Shown here: in pieces, positions 1 to 11,480 of the stretch | How the letters are laid out: the number at the start of each line of letters is the position of its first letter | Position numbering within the stretch: the first letter of the stretch is position 1 | Assembly (NCBI GenBank): GCA_963854835.1 | Contig: OY978525.1 | Span: 54,063,948 to 54,127,947 of the forward strand | DNA length: 64,000 nucleotides | Origin: Megamerina dolium | Taxonomy: Eukaryota > Arthropoda > Insecta > Diptera > Megamerinidae | Direction: 5' to 3' | Position numbers and translations under genes: made by a program | The notes under the pieces: generated by a model | Database searches by the model: none | Told to the model about the DNA's origin: nothing | What the model saw: only the letters and a program-made list of their open reading frames with translations

Positions 1-1470
1 TTCGATCATATATCAGACCCTACGAATTCTAAATTTGAAAACAAATAATATGGACTGCACACCTTCAAAGGTGCAAAACGAGGGTAAAAGCCTAAAAATT
101 TCAGTGAACGAGGGGGCACTTGGTCCAAACGTCACTGAAATTACAGTCTAGGATCAGCTGGAGGGGGCACCAGGTCCCATATCCACTGAGAACATTAACC
201 AAGACCAGTCGGAGGGGGCATGCGGCCCTTCTTCCGACAGTCTTGAAAAGATGGACGACCAACTTAGCCAGGAGTCGGCTGGACCTCACATCACTCCTGA
301 GGAGGAACGCGTTCTCCTAAAGGAGAACTCCAAAACCAACAGGGTGAAGCTGTCCGGGGCTGTCGCATGAGGCTGAAGGCTTTACTTGCCTAGGGCATAC
401 TGCTGGAAACAGCAAGGTCCTTGGCGGTAAAGCCTGCTGGAGTCATTGCGAACAGCGACGTACAGACGACCCCGAAAAGATCCCGATCGGATGGTTCCAC
501 TCCGACATCGAGCTCCAAGCCGACAAAGCAATCCACACCTGAGGGTAGGGTTGATAGACCATCAACACTGTGCGTCCACTGTGCCAGCCTACGGGGATAT
601 GGCGGCGGTGGAAGCGGTAGCTTCTAAAGGAGTGGCTCCACACATTGCACCTGAGGGCGTTCCCTGTTCGAAGCCAACTATGGATGAAGCTGTCTGCTCT
701 AAAGAGGTCGGGGTTATCCCAAACAATTTCCCGGAGCGCATATGGTCCACTGAGGAAATTGGCAAGGTGCAGAAATGCATCATCGACAGGGTCTACGAGT
801 CCCGCGGTGGCGCGGTGAAGCCTCACCTTAATGGTTTTAAGCCCGGATGGTTAACTATTAACTGTCTGGACGGCGAAACTGAGGCCTGTCTGGAAGAGAT
901 GCTACCAGCCCTGAAGGCATGGGAGGGAGCCGATTTAAAGGTTGCCAAAATCTTTGTCGGATACTTCCCTGGCTTAGTATAGTGGCAAAATGACCGAATT
1001 CTGGGGCAGATTGATTCACAGAACTCGGACATTTGTGTTAGCGAATGGAGGGTCTAAACAGGCTTCACAAAAGGTGACATTTTCGAGCTAGCGATGGCCC
1101 TGAACCCACAGTCTTCGGAAGTTGTCGAAAAGCTGGGCAACAAAAACTTTTAATGCTTTGACAGTGCCCAGCTAAGACCCAGACTTAAGGATAACAGGGC
1201 TAAAATCAAGACTGTTGCTGAAGAGCAACGTTCGACCTCGGCGGCGGCTCGTGCGCAAGCAAATTGCTAAAAGTCGAGACCGGTTTCCACCACCGCAAAG
1301 CCAACACCGATAGCAGAGAAAGGCACCAGTGCCCGGCGTCCAAAACCATCTCTGCTCTCTGGTCGGCTCAGGAAATGGGAACACAAGGATCCGGAGGCCA
1401 GGGAAACCTTGCGAAGCACGAAAGGTGGTTAAGTCCGAAGTGCCAGTCTGGGAAGTAATGTTCCAGACTC
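1..1470 (+). pseudogene. LOA-1 ORF1, DUF4780-like gag protein, broken
   Basis: The first 300 bases encode acidic repeats built on an EGA-GP pattern, then a Ser/Thr/Lys-rich linker (TPKRSRSDGSTPTSSSKP, about 468-530). A 178-residue open stretch at 446-982 carries the conserved part: PNNFPERIWSTEEI, an isoleucine-rich helix, FKPGWLTINC, then a LKVAKIFVGYFPG strand. This pattern resembles the DUF4780 domain found in insect LINE ORF1 proteins, presumed to bind the element RNA. Coding resemblance continues past 982 (SEWRV, LNPQSSEVVEKLGN) after a stop, and up to about 1470 in shifted frames. At least three breaks make it non-functional. The DUF4780 label is recalled, not searched. Confidence 0.6.
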
Positions 1471-1497
1471 CACCTCGAATGCCAAACTGGCAATTGG

Positions 1498-2260
1498 AGG
1501 CAGCTCAAATGTCTCCAAATAAATCTCCACCGGGCAATAGCAGCCTCATATAGACTCAGTGCCATGGTGGAACAAAATTGTCTGGACTTTGTTGCCATCT
1601 CAGAACCATTGGCCGCAAATGGAAAAATAAATGGTCTGTAGACAAAAACATATAAGTTGATCTACGACGGAAATGCTGACCGACCAAGGGCAGCGTTACT
1701 CATCAACAAAAATATTCAATTTCTTTCAATTTCAGAGCTCTTACAACGTGATCTGGTGGCTGTACAGGCAGAAGTGCCCAGTGGACGAAGAACAATTGTA
1801 CCGGCCTCCATGTACCTTCCTGGTGACAATGCAGAGGAGGCAGTATCTCAGTAGCTCATGGCTACTGCCTCACTAGAAATCTTCAATGGGTGATGTGTTG
1901 CGACTCAAATGCACATTATACGGCATGGGGAAGCACAGACACAAACACTCGAGGTGAGTCACTTTTTCATTTCATTACTACTAACAACGTTGTGGTGTTA
2001 AATAGGGGAAATGAACCAACTTTCGTAAATGCAATCAGGGGGAGGTGCTAGATCCCACTCTAACCATTGCATTTATATTTAATAACATTTCTAACTGGAG
2101 GGTGTTAGATGAAGTCTCCTTGTCGGATCATCGTTACATACGCTTTGACCTAAAAGGGGAAATTGAAGACATCTTTAAAATTATGAGCAAGTTGCGGAAG
2201 AAAGCATGTCAGCTTTTCAATAGAGCCAAGTCCAGTGGGGACTGGGTATCCTATTAATGT
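1498..2260 (+). pseudogene. LOA-1 ORF2 endonuclease domain, broken
   Basis: The segment opens with LQINLHRAIAA, the usual first strand of LINE endonucleases in this group, followed by LDFVAISEPLAANGKI, which carries the glutamate of the EP motif. Later pieces include WVMCCDSNAHYTAWGS-like residues around 1890-1935 in another frame and a SLSDHRYIRFDL motif at about 2120-2155, the SDH catalytic motif. Such an enzyme nicks the target DNA to prime reverse transcription. Several stops and frame changes separate the pieces. It runs on into the RT of the same element. Confidence 0.65.
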
Positions 2261-2299
2261 ACCTTAACGGCATACAATAGTAAACTGAGAGAATCTAAG

Positions 2300-3760
2300 A
2301 GAGATTCATGGAAAAGGTTTGCGAGGAGATCGAGGCGCTCCCAGTAGCTACCAGACTCCAGAAATCGCTCAAAAAAGATTACTTGGCCTTTCTACATTTA
2401 ATAAGGCATACGGAAATTATACGGGAAGTCTGAAAGAAACGGGACAGTTACTGCTGAACACTCACTTTCCAGGCCGCGCCACCTGTGATGAGGACAGTGA
2501 AAGCATCGAAAATATCAGTTTTTTGATGGCTACACGCAGGTCACTATCACTGGCTCGTAAAGTTTTTACCGTCAATAAAACTAAATGGGCAATCTCCACA
2601 TTCAATCCATTTAAATCTCCTGGTGTTGATGATATTAAACCTTGCCTTCTCCGGCAATGTATTAGCACCAATTCTTAAAAAAATTTTCGGGAAAAGCCTG
2701 AAATTAGGTGCAGTGCCTAAATCATGGACAAAAGCAAGGGTCGCTTTCATCCCGAAAGCAGGGAAAAAGGCGGATCACACGCCCAAATCCTTTCGGCCCA
2801 TATGCCTAACATCAGTCCTGCTAAAAGCAATGGAAAAAATTTTAGACCAGTACATCAGAGAACTTTATCTAAAAGATACACCACTCTATACTGAACAATA
2901 TGCTACTAGTCAGGCAAGTCGACTGAGACTGCAATACATTGCGTAACGAGTAAAATCGAACTGTCATTAAAGGGTAAAGAAATAGCTCTTTGTATATAGG
3001 TTGACATTACAGGAGCTTTTGATAATGTTACTTTCAGGTCTATTGAGGAAGGTATTGTCAGGAAGCAAATTCATAACTGATCATAACATGGGTTCTTAAT
3101 ATGCTGAAAAACAGGCCATTAATTTACGAAATGGAAACAGAAAAATTAATTGTCAAGTCAACCAAGGGTTGTCCTTAAGGAGGCTTTTTATCGCCGCTCC
3201 TATGGTTATTGGTCATTGACGAGCTTTTACAAACTCTCGATGATCTCGGATACGAAGTTCAGGGCTTTGCAGATGACTTAATAATTATGGTTATAGGCAA
3301 ATTTGACTCTACCATAACTGAGCGCATGCAACTAGCTCTTGACATCACACAAGACTGATGTCAAGAGAAAGAACTTTCGATAAACCCTAGCAAAACGACG
3401 CTGGTACCCTTCACAAAGAGGAGGAAGTTGAATTTAGGGATCCTGAAGTTAGGTGAAACAGATCTAATAGTCTCTGAGGAGATGAAATATTTGGGAGTAA
3501 TCCTGGATAAAACTCTTACTTGGAACAACCATTTATCATACATCACGAACAAAGCCCTGAGGGCTACCTTCGCTTGCCAAAGGCTGTGTGGTAAAACATG
3601 GGGACTACGACCTAAAATGATGGCGTGGTTTTACAAAACTATAATAGTACCAATGATCACCTATGCGTCTCTGGCATGGTACCCGAAGGTAAATCAAATT
3701 GGGACTCAGATGATCCTTAACATGATTCATTGAATAGCCTGTAACGGAAGCAATGAGAAC
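2300..3760 (+). pseudogene. LOA-1 ORF2 reverse transcriptase, broken
   Basis: RT landmarks appear in order. FKSPGVDDIKP is near 2610. PKSWTKARVAFIPKAGK and SFRPICLTSVLLKAMEK lie between 2720 and 2835. DITGAFDNVTF (motif A, catalytic Asp) is near 3005. FADDLIIM (motif C, the two catalytic Asp kept) is near 3268. MKYLGVILDKTLTWNNHL is near 3483 and the thumb-like PMITYASLAWYPK near 3650. They sit in at least three frames with stops between them, for example after motif A and before motif C. The protein would copy the element RNA at the chromosomal nick. It is a relic. Confidence 0.8.
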
Positions 3761-4019
3761 TAGCCCCACAGCAGCTTTAGGAATAATCACAGATCTCAAT
3801 CCTCTACACCTCGTGGTTAAGAGGACAGGAGCCAGTGCAGACATAAGGCTTCCGAACTATATTCACCTGAAATAATTAGACGTAGTCTGGAATTCACCGG
3901 GCCTCACGGTCTTTGACAGGATGGATAAAAAATTTATATTCTCCAAACTCTTCGAAGTGATCATTCGCGATCGCTTAGCGTGAAGAAACAACGAAATATT
4001 TCTAGAACAGGGCTCACAG

Positions 4020-4765
4020 CTATGGTACACTGATGGGTCCAAAATGGAAGATGGCAGTGCTGGAGCGGGAATTGTATTGGCAAATTTCCGGAAGGCAATT
4101 GCAATGAGAAAAATAGCTTCCATTTTTCAGGCGGAGCTATCTCTCAGAGAATGTCTACGTAGGAGCAATCGAGGAACCAAAATATGCATTCTATTTGACA
4201 GTCAGACAGCTCTAGAATCGCTAATGAATTTCTCGTCCCAATCTAAGTTGGTTTGAGAATGCTTAGAACTCCTCATTACCTTAGCAAAGAGGAACTCTGT
4301 GACTCTAATATGGGTACCGGGACACGAGGGGCATGCAGGAAATGAAATGGCAGATTTACTGGCCCAGAACCCTTCTGCGGGGTAAACAGTAGCTTCATGA
4401 ACAACTTATTATGTGAAAAGGAAAATAGTAGTCTAACCGAATACTGGAGAGCCCAAACAGGCATGCGGCAGTCGAAAAGATTCATTGACCCTGAACATAT
4501 TAAGGTAGATATTATCTTGAACCTCAGCAGAAAAGACAGCAAGCTGTACACTGAATTACTAATAGGTAGTTCAGTATCACATGATGAAAATGGGTGTGGT
4601 AAACAACGATCTCTGTCGACTCTGTCTTGAAGAGCAGGAAACAGCAGAACGCGTTTTTTGCAATTACCCAGCTGTGGCTAGACGTATAGTTCCCAGGGAC
4701 CTAATTAAAATCAATTTCACAGAAGTGACAAGATTTATAAATAGTCTTGAGATCTGCTAGTTAGG
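4020..4765 (+). pseudogene. LOA-1 RNase H domain and C-terminal Cys-rich tail, broken
   Basis: The segment starts with LWYTDGSKMEDGSAGAGIV, the first RNase H1 strand with its catalytic Asp. QAELSLRECL follows with the catalytic Glu, then ILFDSQTALESL with the second Asp, then IWVPGHEGHAGNEMADLLA with the final His/Asp region. One stop falls after SSQSKLV near 4255. About 260 bases later an NNDLCRLCLEEQETAERVF segment with a following Cys and two Arg matches the zinc-finger-like tail usual for LOA/I ORF2 proteins. The RNase H would degrade the RNA strand of the hybrid. Its presence separates this element from the Jockey copies elsewhere in the window. Confidence 0.8.
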
Positions 4766-4860
4766 GAATAAGGCTGCACAAAAAATCTTCAGGTCGCCGT
4801 GCTCATAGCCTTAATAATAAAATTTATTTATTTAGCCTTAATAATAATAATTATAATAAA

Positions 4861-5225
4861 ATTTCAGTCAGATGTTTGTAACCACTTAAAGGAAGTTCCC
4901 AAATTATATATGTTTTTGATCAATGTCGCCTAAATATTCAATTTATTGACATCTGTCCCCCCGTCTGTCCATCTGTTTGTCACCTGGGCAATAAATTGAA
5001 TAAATATTCAGTTATTTAAACGAAATGTAGAATGAGTTACCTATGGTCCATGATTACGGTTGGGATTGATAAAAGCGATGATCGGTCATACACCTACTTG
5101 AAGCAGTCAAAGTTACCAACCTCGGCATTAAAAATATGTTGAATTTGTTGTTCCTCAATATTTTACATTAATATATCATTAATAATACATTGTCATTTTT
5201 ACCGTTTATATTATGTATTTATATA
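4861..5225. other. AT-rich spacer
   Basis: No coding signal or element terminus is recognised here apart from the target-site copy of the following SINE at 5212-5225. A short T/C-rich stretch at about 4950-4990 is low complexity. Confidence 0.5.
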
Positions 5226-5571
5226 AAAAAATAAATATGTGGCACTTAAAGCCCCCAAGGGCTCATTGGTCGAGCTTCTCTTCAATTACTGTTGTGCGTG
5301 TTAGATTTTGGACAGTATTACTTATTTAAGCCGGTTCCGAACGGCAGAACCCTTGCGACATCACTTTTTGTGAGCTTTGTCGCAGAGTTCTTTTAGAAGC
5401 TTTTTCATGGGAAGTTGTTACTGTCGGAAGAATTGCCAATTGCTTACCTGTCGGGTACCGTTCGAAAGACAAATCTTTTCGATATTAAGTTTGTTATGCA
5501 TGAGCCGGGAATTGAACCACGACCTACAGATCAGAAGGCCAACACACTAACCACTGAGCCACGGCACCACG
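5226..5571 (-). mobile_element. tRNA-derived SINE, copy A
   Basis: Read on the minus strand this starts with a tRNA-like head (box A as GGCTCAGTGG; box B region close to GGTTCAATTCC) and continues into a body shared with the other copies. The body includes the TTCGAACGGTACC and CTGTCGGAAGAATTG regions (sense or complement) and ends with AAGTGCCACAT plus an A/T tail. A 14-bp direct repeat (TATGTATTTATATA) flanks it at 5212-5225 and 5572-5585, which marks a target-site duplication. No protein is encoded, so it depends on a LINE enzyme. The family name is unknown to me. Confidence 0.8.
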
Positions 5572-6385
5572 TATGTATTTATATACATATGTTATTTAAG
5601 CGTGGTTTATTGGCACACACATTTAAGCGTTAAGTGCTTAAGTATATACCTCTTGGTGTGCAGGGTATAACTCGGTCGGACCCGCCGAGGGCAGACCAAA
5701 CTCTGGTCAAATTTATTATGCGTTTATCAAAATCTTTTGGAAAATACAATATATTCAATTATAGGTATTTGAGTAAAAATATAGGAATTAAATTTCAATT
5801 AACTTTTATATTAATCTTTTGAATATAATTATCTAGGTTCGAATCGCTGTATTTTTATGTATTTTCAGCCATACTACATTGCATAATAATTTTCACCGTG
5901 TTGCTACTTTTTTTGCCAAGATTATCTAGGATAAAACACAAATGAGAGTGCTGAAAAGTAATCCTTAAGGACAAGTCCATCAATTAAGTTTAAAAATACG
6001 GAAATTTTGGAAAATATCGAAAAGTATTCTACTTGATAAATTTTCGACTCTATATTCTCTGCCAAATATTATCAATCGCAATGTCTGTAAACTAGTGTAA
6101 TCATCATTAAAAATCCTTTGCCTACTTTTCTTACCAAAACTGTGGTATTCTCATCCGAAATGCTGCGTGTAAATATAATATTATATTACAGTTAATTAAA
6201 TTATACTATATAATTATGAGGCAATTAAAAGGAATACAAATATTCGAGAAATATATGAAGACAAATATATCAATACCATAGGAATAAGGTATAGTAAGTA
6301 CAATTTGGTAGATTTAAAAAGTTTTACTGTATTAAAATTGGGTCATTTTATGCCGTCCATTTTCTTCCATGTTTGGAAGGCAGCT
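5572..6385. other. AT-rich region, no gene seen
   Basis: Only short chance ORFs occur. No domain, terminal repeat or RNA gene is recognised. It separates SINE copy A from the 3' end of RTE copy A. Confidence 0.5.
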
Positions 6386-8640
6386 TGCTTACTTACTTAC
6401 TAACTTATGTGGCCATAACAACCGAGTATCGATTTAGGTCGAAAATAACATGCTTCGCCAGCCATCTATGGTCTTTGCTAGCTGGCGCCAGTTAGAAATT
6501 CACAGCGCCGTCAGGTTCTCCAGTGCTTGGTCCTTCCACCGCAGGTTAGGTCTTCCTCTTCTGCGTCGTCCTCCAGCGGGTTCCGAATATAACACCTTCT
6601 TAGCTGGAGCGTGTTCTTCCATTCGCTCGACATGACCTAGCCAGCGCAGCCGCTGGATTTTGAAGCGCTTTACTTTGTCAATATCGGCATACAGCTCATG
6701 GTTGTACCATGAGCTGTATGCCGATACTCGCCACCAACGCAAATAGATCCAAAGATCTTGCGTAGGACTTTTATCTCGAAAACTCCAAGCATGCGCTCAT
6801 CCGAGGCGGAAATTGTCCAGGCTTCAGCGCCATATGTTAGGACAGGTATGATGAGAGACTTGCAGAGTGTAGTTTTCGTTCTTCGAGAGAGGGCCCGACT
6901 TCCCAATTGCTTACTTAGCCCAAAGTAGCACCTGTTTGCAAGAGTGATCCTTCGCATTATCCAAGATAGACAAAGTCCCTTACTACTTCAAAAGCATAGT
7001 TGTCAACAATGACGTGACGTCCAAGACGCCGGGACTCTTTGTTTGTTGACACTAGATACTTCGTCTTGCCCTCGTTCACCGTAAGACCCATCCGACACGA
7101 CTCTCTTTCCAACTCTGAGAATGCTGCACTGAGTGCTCGCGTGTTCATGCCCATTATGTCAATATCGCCGGCATACGTTAACAGCATGACACTTTTGTTG
7201 AAGATAGTACCATTATGTCGTAGATCAGCAGCTCGTATTATTTTCTTCATAATAAGATTGAAGAAGTCGCACGATAACGAATCACCTTGTCTGAAACATA
7301 GTTCGGTACTAAACGGTGCGGAGTGGTCCTTCCCAATTTTCACTGCACAACGGGAGTTATGCAGTGTCATTCTACAAAGTCGAATGAGCTTTGCAGAAAT
7401 ACCGAACTCAGACATTGTTGCGTAGAGGTGATGCCTTACCGTACTGTCGAAAGCGGCTTTATTATCAACAAATAGGTGGTGTGTGTCGATCTGTTTTTCT
7501 TGGGTCTTCTCCAGGATTTGGCGCAGTGTGAAAATCTGGTCGATGGTGGATTTAGCAGGTCTGAAGCCACACTGATAAGGTCCAATCAGGTTGCTGAGCA
7601 TAGGCTTCAACCTTTCACACAGTACGCTCGATAGAACCTTATATGCGATGCTCAGGAGACTTATTCCACGGTAGTTGGCGCAAATTGTGGGGTCTCCTTT
7701 TTTATGTACAGGACAGAGAACACTGAGCCTTCAATCATCAGGCATGCTTTCATCCGACCATATTCTGCTTATGAGCTGGTGCATGCAGGCGAGCAGCTCA
7801 TCGCCTCCGGTCTTAAACAACTCGGCAGGCAGGCCATCAGCACCTGCAGCTTAGTTGTTCTTCAGCCTTAAAATGGCCGTTTTAACCTCGTCATAGTCGG
7901 GTGGTGGAACATCAACACCATCATCTGTAATTGGGGTTATCGGGCAATCTCCTCCACTGGCGGAATTGTTCGTAGCATTGCCATTCAGTAACGTGGAGAA
8001 GTGTTCCCTCCATATGCTCAGTACACTCTGGACATCTGTAACCAAATTCCCATTTCCATCACGACAAGAAGAGGCTCCGGGATTTAAACCTCCACTCAGG
8101 CGCTTGATCTTTTCGATGAATTTTCGAGTCTCATTCTTGTCGGTAAACATCTCTATCTCCTCACACTCGCGTCTTTCTTGTTCTCTTTTCTTGCGCCTCA
8201 AAAGACGTCTCTCTGCACTCCTTTTCTCTCTGTACCGCTCCTTAACAGCTCGCGTTGCGCCTGCACGCAGGGTTCTTCTGTAGGCGGCGTCTTTCTCTGC
8301 GGTAGCGTGGCGACACTCCTGATCATACCACTTATTCCTCAGAGGCCGGTAGTAACCGATTACCTCCTCAGCAGTAGTAGTCATGGAGTGGGATATATGT
8401 GTCCACCGTGCGCATGTATCATCAAGTGGGGGAGTGTTCTGCATAAGCAGACCCGATAGTGGAGTGGAAAATGCATGTGCTGCCTCTGGTGATCGCAGCT
8501 TACTGATGTCGAGCTTTCTCTGTGTGGGACTTCTCTTGTTATTTGCAACACATAAACGTGTGCGCACCTTAGCTGCAACAAGCTAGTGATCCGAGTCAAT
8601 GTTGGCACCACGGATCGATTTCACGTTCATCACACTGGAA
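6386..8640 (-). mobile_element. RTE-like LINE copy A, 5'-truncated and mutated
   Basis: On the minus strand this ends in a short TAAG tandem tail (plus strand 6386-6407), preceded by coding for [36 protein letters not shown] and [17 protein letters not shown]. Further upstream lie RT motifs: [19 protein letters not shown] at about 7560, HHLFVDNKAAFDS (motif A) and MLLTYAGDIDIMG (motif C, where the second Asp of YADD has become Gly). A 217-residue open stretch spans 6957-7610. The 238-residue stretch at 7851-8567 is the endonuclease-RT linker, rich in Arg and Glu. A perfect 21-bp palindrome at 6682-6726 replaces normal sequence. Stops and the motif C change make it inactive. Confidence 0.8.
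6957..7610 (-). pseudogene. RTE-A reverse transcriptase fragment
   Basis: This 217-residue open stretch covers RT from the [17 protein letters not shown] finger region through motif A (FVDNKAAFDS), [15 protein letters not shown] (motif B region) and LLTYAGDIDIMG. In sister copies motif C reads YADDIDI; here the second Asp codon encodes Gly, which should abolish catalysis. It ends at VVRDFVYLG next to a stop. It belongs to the RTE-like LINE described for 6386-8640. The endonuclease of intact family members (see 54058) resembles the CFDP2-like lineage. Confidence 0.8.
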
Positions 8641-8642
8641 GC

Positions 8643-9010
8643 ATGCCTTCACAAAGGTACGTTTGAACCTACTGTTGGATAATTCAGCCTCCATCAAAAT
8701 TCTTCCGATAACGGAATGAAGCTGATCGAATATGCTGTAGCACGGAACATAGTTATTGATAGTACCTGATTCTAACATCTCGATATTCATAAAGGGACCT
8801 GGCTGTATCCAGTTCAGTGAACAAGAAACCAAATTGGTCACGTGGTGATCGATGGAAGGATCCAGTGCGATGGACATGAAGTCGATCCATGGTGATAACA
8901 ACAACACGGCAACAACTTTTTAACAACCGTGTTACAGTCTTGTTGAAGCGCGTACATGTTTATATGTCATAAACAGCAATCTCTCACAGAGAAAGATAAG
9001 CGGAAAGAAA
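8643..9010 (+). mobile_element. RTE-like LINE fragment B (endonuclease region)
   Basis: Plus-strand sequence matches the endonuclease region of the better copy at about 54578-54910, but clearly more diverged. Shared blocks include GATAACGGAATGA, CATCTCGATATTCA-like and AGAAACCAAATTG segments. It lies head-to-head with copy A, which is on the opposite strand. No open frame of useful length remains. Because its divergence is higher than that of copy A it is probably an independent older insertion. Confidence 0.6.
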
Positions 9011-9463
9011 CATGGAACAACATACAGCCAGTTGATATGGTGTTCATCAGAGAAGGCATCGTATCTTCAAATCGGCAGACCAATACTTCAAATATACAAA
9101 GAAAACTGTGGAAGATGAAAGTAGTTGTAGAAATATAAGGTGTCTGCAAATGACTTATACACAGCCTCGCGCCATTTTTTAAGACAAAAATTAATCAACA
9201 AATCGAAAGCTGTGTCCAGCGTAAAAATATTATCAACCGTTATCATTAGCATTTGCATTCAACGTCAAAACTAGTAAGTTTGACTCAAAATTATGAATAC
9301 ATTTTACATTTTTACTATACACGAACCGAATGGCAACATATCGTCAAGTATAAATTAGAGCCTTATTGGGAGGATTCGTCATTATTTTTGTGTATAAGCT
9401 TGGCACAGCTATGTTATAGAATTCAAAACGAATACCAGACAACCGAAAATCAATTTAGTCCTT
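9011..9463. other. AT-rich spacer, no gene seen
   Basis: Two overlapping 60-residue ORFs on opposite strands and one 71-residue ORF occur, none with a recognisable domain. I see nothing supportable here. Confidence 0.5.
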
Positions 9464-11066
9464 CTTAGCTGGAGTTTGTTCCTCCATTCGATCGACATGA
9501 CCTAGCGCAGCCGCTGAATTTGATGCGTTTTACTATGTCGGTGGTCCAAAGATCTTGCGTAGCACTTTTTTCTAGAAAACTCTGAACATTCTCTAATCCG
9601 AGGTGGAAATTGTCCAAGCTTAGGCGACATATGCAAGGACAAGCATGATGAGGGACTTGCAGGCTGTTGTTTTCGTTTCTCGAGAGTGGGCTCGACTTCT
9701 TAATTTCTTACTTAGCCCGAAGTAGTACTTGTTAGCAAAAGTCATCCTTCACAATATCTCCAGGCTGACGTCATTAATGCTGGTTCCACGATAGATATAT
9801 TCTTCACTACACCAAAAGCGCAGTGTTCAAAAGTGGCGATCTGTCCAAGATGCCGGGACTCTTCGTTTGTTGAAACTAGGCACTTGGTCTTGCCATCGTT
9901 TACCGTAAGGCCCATTCGACACGACTTTTTTTTCCATCTCTGAGATTGCTGCACTGACTGCTTGGATTATGTGAATGTCATTGGCATACGCCAACAGTAT
10001 GGCACTTTTGTTGAAGATAGTGCCATTATGTCGTATATCAGAAGCCCGCATTATTTTCTCCATAATGAAATTGAAGAAGTCTCACGATAACTAATCATTT
10101 TTGCGAAACCATATTTGGTATTAAACGGCAGGGCGAGGTCCGTCCCAATTTTCATTGCATAACAGAGGTTATTCATTCTGCAATAACAAAGGAGCTTCGG
10201 AGAAGTACCGAACTTTGACATCGTTGTTTAGACGTAATCCCATACCTGACTGTAGAAAGTGGCTTTAAAATAAACAAGTACATGGTGTGTGTCCAACTCT
10301 TTCTCTTGGATCTTCTCCAGGATTTGGCGTAGTGTGAAAACTTGGTCGATGATGGATTTATAACGTCTGAAGCTGCACTGATAAGGTCCAATCAGGTTGT
10401 AAGGGATAGGCATCAACCTTTCACACAGTACGCTTGATAGAACCTTGTATGTGATGCTAAGAAGACTTATTCCATGGTAATTGGCGAAAATTGTGCGGTA
10501 TCCTTTCTTATTCAAGGGACCGTGAACACTGAGCCTCTAATCATCGAGTATGCTTTCATGCGACCATTTTCTGCTTATAAGCTGGTACATGAAGGCAAGC
10601 AGCTTATCGCCTCTGGTCTTAAACAACTCGGTAGGCAGGCTATCAGCACCTGCACCCTTGTTGTTCTTCAGCTTCATTATGTTTTAATCTCGCCATGGTC
10701 GGGTGGTGAAACATCTACAACATCATTCGTGATTGGAGTGTTCCGGAGATTACCTCCACTGGCGGGATTGTCGCCATACAATAACGTGGAGAGTGTTCCC
10801 TCTATAAGCTTTTTATTTTAATTTTAAAGTTTAATTCCTTAACTATATCTCTTTAGACTCGCGTGTTTCTTGTTATTTCTTCTTGTGCCTGAAAAGACGT
10901 CTCTCCGCACTCCTCTCTGTGTACAGCTCTTGTACAATAGTTCCCGTAGCACCTGCATGCAAAGTTTTTTCGTGGGCGGTGTCTCTTTTTAATTCCTGAG
11001 AGGCCAGTAGAAGCCGAATACCTCTTCAGTAGCAGTAGTCATGTAGTGGGATATATGTGTCCATAG
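9464..11066 (-). mobile_element. RTE-like LINE copy C, strongly diverged
   Basis: Minus-strand pieces follow the same order as copy A: a HVDRMEEQT-like C-terminal region near 9470, MGLTVNDGKTKCLVST near 9900, LLAYANDIHI (motif C with the first Asp replaced by Asn) near 9985, GPYQCSFRRYKSIIDQVFTL near 10370, and NYHGISLLSITYKVLSSVLCERL near 10460. The linker remnant reaches about 11066. Frames change repeatedly and no ORF exceeds 95 residues in the right frame. It is older than copies A, G and H judging by substitutions. Confidence 0.75.
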
Positions 11067-11480
11067 ATAAGAGGTTGGTGTCGAGGGTATAAATAATGGT
11101 GGGTTGCTTTAATTTGAGTTGTGCTTTAACAATCGCGGCAAATAAAAAGGTTTTGATACAAAAAGGAGAGGATGGCGACAAGTATTCTATATTCTGGGTG
11201 GTTTTAAATACATTAAGATTATTCGAGTTGATTTTGTTAAGGAATCTTTAAAAATCTGTTTGACTCATGAAGATCGGCTTAGTACATTATTGTTTACTAT
11301 ATTAAGAGGGGGGCATAGACCTGAAGCCATACTTGATACAAGGGTCGGGTTTACTATAAAGGAGCATGTAAAAACTGAAGTGATTGACGAATCGATTACA
11401 TTGATGGGAATTTTACATTCAGGCGTAGAATGTTTTCCATATAAATCAAAATTTAAAATATCCTGTATATAACTGTATAT
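11067..11480 (+). other. Spacer with an unrecognised 70-residue ORF
   Basis: An ORF at 11260-11472 (plus) starts MTHEDRLSTLLFTILRGG and ends in KFKISCI. I do not recognise it. Its composition is balanced rather than low complexity, and a plausible upstream extension in the same style exists (IRIIRVDFVKESLKICL from about 11205), so it may be a scrap of a longer element protein. It lies between two RTE copies. Nothing else is seen. Confidence 0.35.

Larger units (their letters stand above)
1..4860 (+). mobile_element. LOA-type non-LTR retrotransposon, decayed (LOA-1)
   Basis: The modules run in LINE order on the plus strand: a gag-like ORF1, an apurinic-type endonuclease, RT, RNase H, and a C-terminal Cys-rich segment. 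RNase H placed after RT, together with the RT wording (KSFRPICLTS, LLKAME), points to the LOA/I group rather than Jockey. Reading frames change many times and contain stops, so nothing full-length can be made. The 5' end lies outside the window or is lost; the 3' end fades into AATAAT-rich sequence near 4860. The order of domains is directly seen; the clade name is inferred from motifs. Confidence 0.8.

Noticed and set aside
443..826. Antisense ORF of 127 residues
   Set aside because: It is the complement of the LOA-1 ORF1 coding stretch, which has the recognisable DUF4780-like motifs.
6386..9010. RTE copies A and B as one insertion with 5' inversion (twin priming)
   Set aside because: Fragment B is visibly more diverged than A, and the two overlap by over 100 bases in family coordinates. 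Two insertions are simpler.
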